Assembly: GCA_900315545.1 (NCBI GenBank)
Contig: OMZM01000002.1
Location: 62,001-126,000, forward strand
DNA length: 64,000 nucleotides
DNA from: an uncultured Prevotella sp.
Lineage (GTDB): Bacteria > Bacteroidota > Bacteroidia > Bacteroidales > Bacteroidaceae
Direction of reading: 5' to 3'
Positions 17,348 to 25,084 of the stretch are shown here, piece after piece. The translations under genes and the position numbers were made by a program. Under the pieces are notes generated by a model. That model did no database searches and was not told the origin of the DNA. It saw only the letters and a list, made by a program, of their open reading frames with translations. How positions within the stretch are numbered: position 1 is the stretch's first letter; every line of letters starts with the position of its first letter.

Positions 17348-18142
17348 TTACATCTGTTTTTCAATTTTTATAGTCATTGTTTCCCTGTCGAAGACAATGC
17401 CTTTCCGCTCTATGAACTTCGACAGTTCGCCACTCTCCGACAGTTCCTTCGGCGTGCCGATGGCAATGTTTTCGTTGGTCATGAGCCATACTGTGTCGGC
17501 AATTTGCAGAGCCAGCTCCAAGTCGTGGGTAGACAGGAAAATCGTCTTGTCAGCCTCTCGGCTCAGGCGGTTCAGCAGTTGCATCATCTCCACCTTGCTC
17601 GGATAGTCGAGAAAAGCAGTAGGCTCGTCGAGGAAAATGACGGGAGTCTGCTGTGCCAAAGCCTTTGCTATCATCACTTTCTGACGCTCGCCGTCGCTGA
17701 GAGTCTGTATCATTCGGTGTTTCAGATTGCCTATGTTTACCATCACGATGGCTTCGTCTACAATGCGGTTGTCATCCTCGCTGAGGTTGCCCCAGAAGCC
17801 CGTATACGGACTGCGGCCAAGCCCCACCAGCTCGGTTACGCTCATGTTCTGCACGTCGGGCTTGGTAGTAAGCACTACGCCGATAGTGCGTGCCAGCTGC
17901 TTGTCGCTGTATTCGTCAATGTTTTTGTCGTTTATGACAATATCGCCGTCAAGTCGCGGCTGAAAGGCAGACAGCGTGCGCAAAAGCGTAGACTTGCCGA
18001 TGCCGTTGGAACCGATAAGGCATGTCAGCTCGCCAGACTGAAGGCTGGCATTTATGTCGTGAGCCACGACCTTGACGTCGTTGCCCTTTATTCTGTATCC
18101 TATAGATAAGTTGCGGAGTCGGATTGTTTCTTTGCTGTTCAT
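17348..18142 (-). CDS. ABC transporter ATP-binding protein (siderophore/cobalamin type)
   Basis: 264-residue ATPase of the FecE/BtuD/HmuV group. Walker A GSNGIGKST (44-52), signature LSDGERQK, Walker B VIFLDEPTAFLD and the switch histidine in FLSTHD are all intact. FecE-type ATPases work with BtuC-like permeases and a binding protein, taking up iron chelates, heme or B12. None of those partners lies next to it here, so it is an orphan and its substrate is unknown. It has its own -7 box (18168-18175) and is divergent from nagB. Confidence 0.9.
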   Translation of the reverse strand: MNSKETIRLRNLSIGYRIKGNDVKVVAHDINASLQSGELTCLIGSNGIGKSTLLRTLSAFQPRLDGDIVINDKNIDEYSDKQLARTIGVVLTTKPDVQNMSVTELVGLGRSPYTGFWGNLSEDDNRIVDEAIVMVNIGNLKHRMIQTLSDGERQKVMIAKALAQQTPVIFLDEPTAFLDYPSKVEMMQLLNRLSREADKTIFLSTHDLELALQIADTVWLMTNENIAIGTPKELSESGELSKFIERKGIVFDRETMTIKIEKQM

Positions 18143-18167
18143 TGTTGGTCATGCTTTAAATACGGCA

Positions 18168-18175
18168 CAAAAGTA
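18168..18175 (-). promoter_or_regulatory. -7 box for the ABC ATPase gene
   Basis: TACTTTTG on the minus strand, 25 bp before the start codon. Confidence 0.5.
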
Positions 18176-18203
18176 AGCATTTTCCTAAAAATAATAACAA
18201 TGT

Positions 18204-18235
18204 TTTGTTCATTTAGTGATTTTTTTTTACTTTTG
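18204..18235 (+). promoter_or_regulatory. nagB promoter
   Basis: TTTG at 18204-18207, 20-bp spacer, TACTTTTG at 18228-18235; 48 bp before the nagB ATG. Confidence 0.7.
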
Positions 18236-18283
18236 CGCAATCAATAACAAAATATATATAAGTAGAATTAAAAACTAAATATT

Positions 18284-19075
18284 ATGCGACTAATTATTAA
18301 CAAAGATTACGACACAATGTCGCGCTGGGCGGCAGAACATGTGATAAGCAGGATAAATGCAGCCAACCCTACAGTAGAAAAACCTTTCGTGCTGGGACTT
18401 CCGACTGGTTCTTCGCCTGAAGGAATGTACGCCTGTCTTGTTGAGGCATGCCGCGCCGGACATGTTTCTTTCAAAAATGTCATCACTTTCAATATGGACG
18501 AATATGTCGGTCTTGACGAGGCACACCCTGAAAGCTACCATTCCTTCATGGCACGCAACCTGTTCGACCACATAGACTGCCCTAAGGAAAACATACATAT
18601 ACTGAATGGCAATGCCAAAGACCTTGATGCTGAATGTGCCAACTATGAGCGAATGATAGCAGAGGCAGGCGGCATCGATTTGTTCATCGGTGGCATCGGA
18701 CCTGACGGACACATAGCTTTCAACGAGCCATGCTCATCGCTTACATCGAGAACAAGGGTCAAGACTCTTACTACAGACACAATAATAGCTAACTCACGCT
18801 TCTTCGAAGGCGACGTGAACAAGGTGCCAAAATATGCATTAACGGTAGGTGTTGGCACTGTAATGGATGCAAAGGAAGTGATGATACTCGTCAACGGACA
18901 CCATAAGGCACGTGCTTTGCAGGCAGCAGTAGAAGGCTCTGTAACACACATGTGGACAATAAGCGCATTGCAGATGCACCGACACGGAATAATAGTATGC
19001 GACGAAGCAGCTACTGACGAGCTGAAAGTCGGAACATACAAGTATTTCAAGGATATTGAAAAAGACAATATATAA
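18284..19075 (+). CDS. nagB: Glucosamine-6-phosphate deaminase
   Basis: Converts glucosamine 6-phosphate to fructose 6-phosphate plus ammonia in amino-sugar catabolism. 263 residues, close to the E. coli enzyme. Catalytic residues are present: the Asp in FNMDEYVGL, and Asp, His and Glu in [13 protein letters not shown]; phosphate-binding [12 protein letters not shown] is at the N-terminus. It is followed after 76 bp, containing a hairpin, by a related fused gene, so the two are probably read together with partial termination between them. Confidence 0.97.
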   Translation: MRLIINKDYDTMSRWAAEHVISRINAANPTVEKPFVLGLPTGSSPEGMYACLVEACRAGHVSFKNVITFNMDEYVGLDEAHPESYHSFMARNLFDHIDCPKENIHILNGNAKDLDAECANYERMIAEAGGIDLFIGGIGPDGHIAFNEPCSSLTSRTRVKTLTTDTIIANSRFFEGDVNKVPKYALTVGVGTVMDAKEVMILVNGHHKARALQAAVEGSVTHMWTISALQMHRHGIIVCDEAATDELKVGTYKYFKDIEKDNI

Positions 19076-19084
19076 TTAATAAGG

Positions 19085-19117
19085 AATAAGGGTGGGCAGT
19101 TCCATCCTTATTTCTTA
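19085..19117 (+). terminator. Hairpin with T-tract between nagB and the fused gene
   Basis: AATAAGGGTGG (19085-19095) pairs with CCATCCTTATT (19102-19112), one G-U pair, then TTCTT. It may reduce read-through from nagB. Confidence 0.6.
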
Positions 19118-19151
19118 CACATACAACCAATTATAACTAAAACTTAACATT

Positions 19152-21143
19152 ATGCGACTAAACCTCAGTTCTGAAATCGTTTTAAATAAAGTTTCGTCGG
19201 AGTTCTACAATCCGCGCACGGCAGTAGAACGTTCAGAAATTACGCGAATGGAAAAGATACCGACAAATATTTTCCCGTCGGTGGAGAAAGGCGTGCGATA
19301 CATAGCAAGACAAATAGCAGAAGAAATAGAGTCGCGGCAGCGCGAAGGACGATTCTGCGTGCTGGGACTGGGAACTGGTTTGTCGCTGACTCCTGTCTAC
19401 GAGGAACTTATCAGAAAGCACAAGGAGGAGCAACTTAGTTTCCATAACGTTGTGGTTTTCAATGCATACGAGTATTATCCCAATACAAACGAAAGCAAGG
19501 TAAAGAGCATAAATCAGCTGAAAGCACGCTTTATCGACCATGTGGACATAGAGCCGAACAACGTTTTCACGCCCGATGTAACGATACCGCAAGACCAGGT
19601 GCAGGAGCATTGCAGGCTTTACGAACAGCGAATAAAATCGTTCGGAGGTATCGACATAATGCTACTCGGCATCGGACGAAACGGTAATATAGCCACAAAC
19701 CTGCCTGGCTCGACAATGACGAGCACTTCGAGAATAATACTTATAGAGCCCGTTACGCGCGAAGAGATGACAATGAGTTTCGGCAGTCAGGAGCAAGTGC
19801 CGCCATGCAGCATAACGCTTGGCATAAGCACAATACTGTCTGCAAGGAAAATATTTCTCACGGCATGGGGAGAGGAAAAGGCAGAGATAATACAAAAGGC
19901 TGTGGAAGGGATGATAAGCGATCAGTTGCCAGCGTCATTCCTGCAAACACACAACGGCGCGCATGTAGTTGTAGACCTGCCGGCGGCAGGACGTCTGACG
20001 CGAATAATCCATCCTTGGCTCGTGGCTTCATGCAAGTGGACAGACAAGCTGGTGCGCTCGGCATTGGTATGGCTATGCCAACTGACACAGAAACCAATTC
20101 TGAAACTGACAAACAAAGACTATAACGAGAATGGATTGTCTGAGTTGCTGGCTCTATACGGTTCGGCATACAATGCCAACATAAAGATTTTCAACGACTT
20201 GCAGCACACCATAACGGGGTGGCCAGGAGGAAAACCGAATGCAGACGACACTTACCGTCCGGAAAGGGCAATGCCATACCCAAAGCGTGTGATAATCTTC
20301 TCGCCTCATCCCGACGACGATGTAATCTCTATGGGAGGAACGCTGCGACGCCTGGTAGAGCAGGGACATGATGTGCATGTGGCTTTTGAAACGTCAGGCA
20401 ACATTGCCGTAGGCGACGAGGAGGTTACGCGCTTCATGCACTTCATAAACGGATTCAATCAGTTGTTTGCCGACAGTTCCGACAAAGTGATAACAAAAAA
20501 GTATCAGGAGATAAAGTCATTTCTTGCAAGCAAGACAGAAGGAGACCTCGACACGAGAGACGTGCTGACAATAAAAGGACTCATCCGACGTGGAGAAGCC
20601 CGCACGGCAAGCACGTACAACGACATACCGCTCGACCATGTACATTTCCTCGACTTGCCTTTCTACGAGAGTGGCAAGGTAGAGAAAAATCCTATGGGCG
20701 AAGAGGACGTAAGAATAGTGCAGCAGTTGTTGCAGAAAATAAAGCCACATCAGATATATGTGGCAGGCGACCTGGCTGACCCTCACGGCACACACAAGAA
20801 ATGTACCGATGCCGTTCTGGCTGCCATCGACGAAGAAAAGAACGCCAACGCAGAGTGGCTGAGCGATTGCAGGATATGGATGTATCGCGGTGCATGGGCA
20901 GAATGGGAAATAGAGAACATAGAGATGTGTGTGCCCATGAGTCCGGAAGAGTTGCGCCACAAGCGTAATGCTATACTCAAGCATCAGTCGCAGATGGAAA
21001 GTGCGCCGTTCTTGGGCAACGACGAACGACTCTTCTGGCAGCGTGCCGAAGACAGAAACAGGGCAACTGCTAAACTGTACGACGACTTGGGACTGGCATG
21101 CTATGAGGCTATGGAGGCGTTCAAGGAGTATGTACCGCTCTGA
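19152..21143 (+). CDS. NagB-like domain fused to PIG-L deacetylase domain
   Basis: 663 residues in two parts. Residues about 25-290 are NagB-like, but the four catalytic positions are changed: FNAYEYYPN replaces FNMDEYVGL, and GIGRNGNIATNLP replaces [13 protein letters not shown] (Asp, His and Glu to Asn, Asn and Leu). Residues about 375-640 are a PIG-L/LmbE N-acetylglucosaminyl-deacetylase-like domain with the zinc motif SPHPDDDVISMGG (from about 381) and DPHGTHKKC (about 544). The PIG-L half therefore looks active while the first half looks like a pseudoenzyme, perhaps a sugar-phosphate sensor or docking part. This fusion is usually annotated simply as glucosamine-6-phosphate deaminase in Bacteroidota; that name is doubtful here. 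Confidence 0.88.
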   Translation: MRLNLSSEIVLNKVSSEFYNPRTAVERSEITRMEKIPTNIFPSVEKGVRYIARQIAEEIESRQREGRFCVLGLGTGLSLTPVYEELIRKHKEEQLSFHNVVVFNAYEYYPNTNESKVKSINQLKARFIDHVDIEPNNVFTPDVTIPQDQVQEHCRLYEQRIKSFGGIDIMLLGIGRNGNIATNLPGSTMTSTSRIILIEPVTREEMTMSFGSQEQVPPCSITLGISTILSARKIFLTAWGEEKAEIIQKAVEGMISDQLPASFLQTHNGAHVVVDLPAAGRLTRIIHPWLVASCKWTDKLVRSALVWLCQLTQKPILKLTNKDYNENGLSELLALYGSAYNANIKIFNDLQHTITGWPGGKPNADDTYRPERAMPYPKRVIIFSPHPDDDVISMGGTLRRLVEQGHDVHVAFETSGNIAVGDEEVTRFMHFINGFNQLFADSSDKVITKKYQEIKSFLASKTEGDLDTRDVLTIKGLIRRGEARTASTYNDIPLDHVHFLDLPFYESGKVEKNPMGEEDVRIVQQLLQKIKPHQIYVAGDLADPHGTHKKCTDAVLAAIDEEKNANAEWLSDCRIWMYRGAWAEWEIENIEMCVPMSPEELRHKRNAILKHQSQMESAPFLGNDERLFWQRAEDRNRATAKLYDDLGLACYEAMEAFKEYVPL

Positions 21144-21171
21144 AAAAGAAATACCTTAGACTAAAATACAA

Positions 21172-22170
21172 ATGAAAAACAACGATATAGCACACCACGC
21201 ACTACAGGAAGTGGAACATGGTGTGCTTTCCTTTCTGAAAAACTGGACACTGCCTGCTGCCATGCTGACAGGCACTGTGGTGTATCTTGTTTTTGCATTT
21301 GTACCGCAACTCGACAGTTTCGGCAACGTGGCAGGACCAATATTCGATGAAATCTTGCCAGCATTCATGTTCATGATACTGTTCGTAACGTTCTGCAAGG
21401 TCGATTTCCGCAAACTCATTCCAGTGGCGTGGCACTGGTGGGTGGCGTTGTTACAGACAGTTTTCATCTTCATAGTCGTAGGTTCAATACTCGCCTTCGA
21501 CATAAAGGGCAACAACCTGATACTCATGGAGGCACTGCTCGTCTGCATAATAAGTCCATGCGCGGCTGCCGCGCCCGTCGTAACCCAGAAACTCGGAGGC
21601 GACATAGAGCAGATGACGACATACACATTCCTGACCAATTTCATAACAGCAGCACTCGTGCCAATATGTTTCCCACTGATAGACAAAGACGTAGACATGA
21701 CGTTCATGCAGGCATTCCTGCTTATATTATATAAGGTATGTATAGTTCTCGTGCTGCCAATGCTGCTCGCCTATATAGTGAAACACCACATGCACCGCCT
21801 GCACCGATGGATATTGAGCGTGAAAGACCTGTCGTTCTATACGTGGGCAGTGTCATTGTCGATAGTATCAGGTGCAACGGTAAAAAACATTGTGCATGCT
21901 GACACCTCGCTGATGTTTCTCCTGCTCATAGCCATTTTGGGATTGCTGCTGTGCATCGTACAGTATGCCATTGGCAGATACGTAGGTCATTTCTTCGGCA
22001 CGACAATAGAGTCAGGTCAGGGCTTAGGACAGAAGAACACCGCCTTTGCCGTCTGGATGGCATACACCTATCTCAATCCCGTGTCATCCGTAGGTCCCGG
22101 CTGCTACATTCTCTGGCAAAACTCCATCAACAGCATAGAACTCTGGCTTCACCGCCGACAGAATAAATAA
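21172..22170 (+). CDS. Bile acid:sodium symporter-like (BASS/SBF-type) membrane protein
   Basis: 332 residues with about nine to ten hydrophobic segments. The pattern of two halves with broken helices, IISPCAAAAPVVTQKLGG in the first half and a polar GQGLGQKNTAFAVW crossover in the second, resembles SBF-like carriers of the BART superfamily. It starts 28 bp after the fused amino-sugar gene, so it may carry a related compound, but the substrate is unknown. The AEC family is a less likely alternative. Confidence 0.65.
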   Translation: MKNNDIAHHALQEVEHGVLSFLKNWTLPAAMLTGTVVYLVFAFVPQLDSFGNVAGPIFDEILPAFMFMILFVTFCKVDFRKLIPVAWHWWVALLQTVFIFIVVGSILAFDIKGNNLILMEALLVCIISPCAAAAPVVTQKLGGDIEQMTTYTFLTNFITAALVPICFPLIDKDVDMTFMQAFLLILYKVCIVLVLPMLLAYIVKHHMHRLHRWILSVKDLSFYTWAVSLSIVSGATVKNIVHADTSLMFLLLIAILGLLLCIVQYAIGRYVGHFFGTTIESGQGLGQKNTAFAVWMAYTYLNPVSSVGPGCYILWQNSINSIELWLHRRQNK

Positions 22171-22278
22171 CAGTAAATATATTGCAAAATACCACACTTC
22201 GGATTCCATATAAGTGCTATTAATACATTATTAATATAGTTTTTCCTCAGTTTTTTTTGTAATTTTAATTCTTTTATA

Positions 22279-22286
22279 TACTTTTG
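22279..22286 (+). promoter_or_regulatory. -7 box of the structured RNA
   Basis: TACTTTTG, downstream of a T-rich tract. It predicts transcription from about 22293, some 335 bp before the next coding start. Confidence 0.6.
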
Positions 22287-22292
22287 TAGCAT

Positions 22293-22570
22293 CGTTCATT
22301 GGCTCATCAGTGGGCAAGTGGGCGGTCTTATTAATGAAAAAGACGTTTTCGGACGTTTGTCTTTGTGACTCGTGAATCTCGCAAATTCCAATCATCACAA
22401 CAGGACAAATGGACAACGGAACGTCTACGTTGGACGAATATATACACACTTCATATATGTATATTCGTAACGGCGTGGGCTAATGACGTTGTCTATCCTT
22501 TGTGATGAGGGCAATGCGAGAGCCCACGAGTCAGGGATAGGCAGAAGAACAGACACCTACGCCTTTTTTG
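22293..22570 (+). ncRNA. Structured RNA, 6S-like rod or operon leader
   Basis: The 457-bp gap before the zinc-ribbon genes holds no gene but folds strongly. Nested perfect helices: TGACTCGTG (22366-22374) with CACGAGTCA (22525-22533); TCTCGCA (22377-22383) with TGCGAGA (22515-22521); TCATCACA (22392-22399) with TGTGATGA (22501-22508); GACAACG (22412-22418) with CGTTGTC (22487-22493); ACGAATATA (22434-22442) with TATATTCGT (22460-22468). Together with an outer helix (22355-22363 with 22545-22554) they form one rod of about 200 nt with an internal loop near its middle, the size and shape of 6S RNA. T6 follows at 22563. An alternative fold exists: CGTGGGCT with AGCCCACG plus CTATCC with GGATAG, a pseudoknot. 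It could instead be the leader of the operon that follows, which has no other visible promoter. No RNase P, tmRNA or SRP signature is seen. Confidence 0.6.
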
Positions 22571-22627
22571 TTTCTAAGCTGTTTCTATTTATTTTATTTT
22601 TAACGTAAATAACATAACAGTAAGATT

Positions 22628-23488
22628 ATGAAAAAATGTCCAGCATGCTCAGAGTATATTGATGATAAAACATCGATATGTCCTTTTTGTGGTGAAAATG
22701 TAAATGAAGTTAATTCAAAACCACATGTGAATCTTAGAAATTGTCCTATTTGTGATGAATTTATAGATTCTACAATGGAAATTTGTCCTATTTGCCATGA
22801 AAAAACAGGATTCAAAAAAATGGGAAACTCGTCTAATGTAGCACGAAATGTAGATATACAACAGACAAAAGAAAATCCTGATAAACGTATTAAGAATAAG
22901 AAAGAAAAGAGAAAAAGTAAGAATTTTATAAGCAGTAAACATAAGGAAAAAAACGAAAGCACTTTCAGTGGCATTGAGTCAGTTTCACGAGAGAAACAAG
23001 TAAATAATAATAAAAAAGTAATTTTAAAGAGTATTGGCTATATCTCTTTATTTCTTATTATATTAGCAGGTATAGGTTTTGCTTATATGAAATATATAAA
23101 TCAAGATGGTACAGCAGACAAAGTATTAGTTGATAAACAAAAACAAAAGTTACAGGATGAGTTAAGTACACGTATGATACAAGCAGAAAGTATTGCAATT
23201 AAAGGAATACAAAAACTTGGTGATACATATGAAGATTATCTAATTGATGCATATAAAGAATATGATGCCATAGAAAAGGAATTGAAAGAAAATGAAGAGT
23301 TAGGCATCAATCTTCCTGAACTCGAAACACGCATTACAATTGTAAAACAAGCTCTAATAGAAGCAAAAAATGAACTAAAGACACAGAGTGATGGATTGCT
23401 AAAAGAAGATGAGAAAGAGTTAGCTGAAGAATTTATTCATCGCTCTGAAAAAGTAAATAGTTTTATAGAAGATAATAATATAAATTAA
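22628..23488 (+). CDS. Double zinc-ribbon membrane protein with coiled-coil tail
   Basis: 286 residues, no named family recognised. Two zinc ribbons at the N-terminus: Cys4/7/18/21 and Cys39/42/53/56 (CPAC...CPFC and CPIC...CPIC). A very basic linker (about 83-110) leads to one membrane helix at about 133-155; the rest is charged and helical, probably a coiled coil outside the membrane. First coding gene of a long A+T-rich plus-strand run; the next gene begins 6 bp later. Two more ribbon-plus-membrane proteins follow, suggesting they act together. Confidence 0.75.
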   Translation: MKKCPACSEYIDDKTSICPFCGENVNEVNSKPHVNLRNCPICDEFIDSTMEICPICHEKTGFKKMGNSSNVARNVDIQQTKENPDKRIKNKKEKRKSKNFISSKHKEKNESTFSGIESVSREKQVNNNKKVILKSIGYISLFLIILAGIGFAYMKYINQDGTADKVLVDKQKQKLQDELSTRMIQAESIAIKGIQKLGDTYEDYLIDAYKEYDAIEKELKENEELGINLPELETRITIVKQALIEAKNELKTQSDGLLKEDEKELAEEFIHRSEKVNSFIEDNNIN

Positions 23489-23494
23489 AAAGCC

Positions 23495-24148
23495 ATGAGA
23501 AGTATAAAATGTTTGTTCGTTATTTTTTTTACGATAATATCAATATCAACATTTGCACAAACGAAAGCTGATAAATTGTTTTCAGAAGGCATAAATCTAC
23601 AGAAAACAATGACGATGTCTTCGCAAGAGGCTGCGATAAAGAAATTCTCTGCAGCAAAGATAATATATAATGTTTCCGATAAAAAGCAGAATTGTGTTAA
23701 GCAGATAGCAGTATGTAAGAAAAATATTAATAAGCTAAAAGCAGATAAGAAACCTCAAAAACAGAAAAAGAACAAGGAAAATCAAGTGCAAAAAAATAAA
23801 GAAATATCTAATGATATTTATGAGAATGAAGTGATAGTCATAGAGAAACCTGTTGTCGTAGAAAAAAGGGTCGTAACTCTTGGAGCACGTCCAGGTAGTC
23901 TTTTGTTTAAGTGGAATCCTAAAGGAAAAACACAAACAATAGAAGTAAATTGTAACTATAATGATTGGGTAATAGTGGAGCAGCCTCAATGGGTGCATAC
24001 ATCTATCACTTATGACAGACGTGGAATCATTGTTGAGGCTGATGTAAACCAATCAAAAATGCCAAGATATGGAACTATAAAAGTAAGATGTGGAGACTTA
24101 ATTGCAACAATTATAGTTGAACAGAAAAAAGGAAAGAGATTAAAGTAA
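23495..24148 (+). CDS. Exported protein with BACON-like domain
   Basis: 217 residues. Signal peptide 1-21 (ending TFAQ), a short helical region with conserved Cys residues, a Lys-rich linker at about 85-105, then a C-terminal domain of about 90 residues with the BACON pattern: FKWNPKGKTQTIEVNCN, WVIVEQPQWVHTS and GTIKVRCGDLIATIIVEQ. BACON domains are Ig-like folds of Bacteroidota, often in glycan or mucin-related proteins. Six bp after the first ribbon gene, so translationally linked. Confidence 0.72.
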   Translation: MRSIKCLFVIFFTIISISTFAQTKADKLFSEGINLQKTMTMSSQEAAIKKFSAAKIIYNVSDKKQNCVKQIAVCKKNINKLKADKKPQKQKKNKENQVQKNKEISNDIYENEVIVIEKPVVVEKRVVTLGARPGSLLFKWNPKGKTQTIEVNCNYNDWVIVEQPQWVHTSITYDRRGIIVEADVNQSKMPRYGTIKVRCGDLIATIIVEQKKGKRLK

Positions 24149-24172
24149 CAGTATAAATAACAATAAAATAAC

Positions 24173-25084
24173 ATGGAAGAAATGAAAAAATGTCCCCATT
24201 GTGGACAAATGATAAAAAATGTGGCATTAAAATGTCGCTATTGTGGAAGTTGGATTGGTGATGTGCAACAGCCAGAAACAACGATTAAAAAAAAGATTGT
24301 AAATGTTGAGTCTGTAAATCAGCATGCTGTGCAAGAGCAGATGTTGGAAATTCAACATGACACACAACATGTTCATAATCATAATAAAATGCATAACGAA
24401 GATTTCTTTAGTGATAACGCAAATTGTAATGATACAAATAGTAATAATACTTATGAAACTATAGACTTTCAAAAGATTAATATACTACAGGTATTGCAGG
24501 ATGGTTTTTCTTTAGGAATTCGTAACTTCTTAAATATTTTCCTTGCATCATTGTTGTGGATGATAACTATATGGATACCCTATGTAAACGTAGGAACAAC
24601 AATAGCCATATTATCCATGCCAAGTATTTTGGCAAAAGACTCGCAAAGCGATGTTCCTGCGTGTACGTTTATCTTTGATTCACGCTATCGTCAATACATG
24701 GGAGAATTTTTCCTTCTATCAGGTATGATGCTGATAACTCTAATACCAGCTTATGCTTTTGCAATCATACCAGGACTTATAATATCATTAGGTTGGTCAC
24801 AGGCGTTGTACATAATGTTAGATAATGAAATGTCTCCAACAGAAGCGTTGACATGTAGTACAAAAATGACTTATGGATACAAAGCAAAGATTTTTTTAGT
24901 AATGCTTTGTGAAATAATATTATTTGGTTTTATTGGTTATGTCATCTCTCTGATATCAGAAGAATTAGATATAGAGTTTATTACTGCCATTTTATTTATA
25001 GGTTTTGTATCTGTATTTATGGTTGGACATGCAGGATGTATGGCTGTATTATATCGTGATATGAAACACAATTATAATAAATAA
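24173..25084 (+). CDS. Zinc-ribbon polytopic membrane protein
   Basis: 303 residues. One zinc ribbon at the N-terminus (CPHC, Cys7/10, and CRYC, Cys21/24), an Asn- and His-rich linker to about 100, then four or five membrane segments (about 118-150, 180-208, 240-262, 268-292). The membrane part recalls DUF975/YIP1-like proteins but I cannot fix the family. Its stop overlaps the first base of the next ATG. Confidence 0.72.
   Translation: MEEMKKCPHCGQMIKNVALKCRYCGSWIGDVQQPETTIKKKIVNVESVNQHAVQEQMLEIQHDTQHVHNHNKMHNEDFFSDNANCNDTNSNNTYETIDFQKINILQVLQDGFSLGIRNFLNIFLASLLWMITIWIPYVNVGTTIAILSMPSILAKDSQSDVPACTFIFDSRYRQYMGEFFLLSGMMLITLIPAYAFAIIPGLIISLGWSQALYIMLDNEMSPTEALTCSTKMTYGYKAKIFLVMLCEIILFGFIGYVISLISEELDIEFITAILFIGFVSVFMVGHAGCMAVLYRDMKHNYNK

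Noticed and set aside
22293-22570. tmRNA, RNase P RNA or SRP RNA in the gap before the zinc-ribbon genes
   Set aside because: Their invariant segments (for example a GAGGAAAGTCC-like core for RNase P, or a CCA-ended acceptor for tmRNA) are not found.
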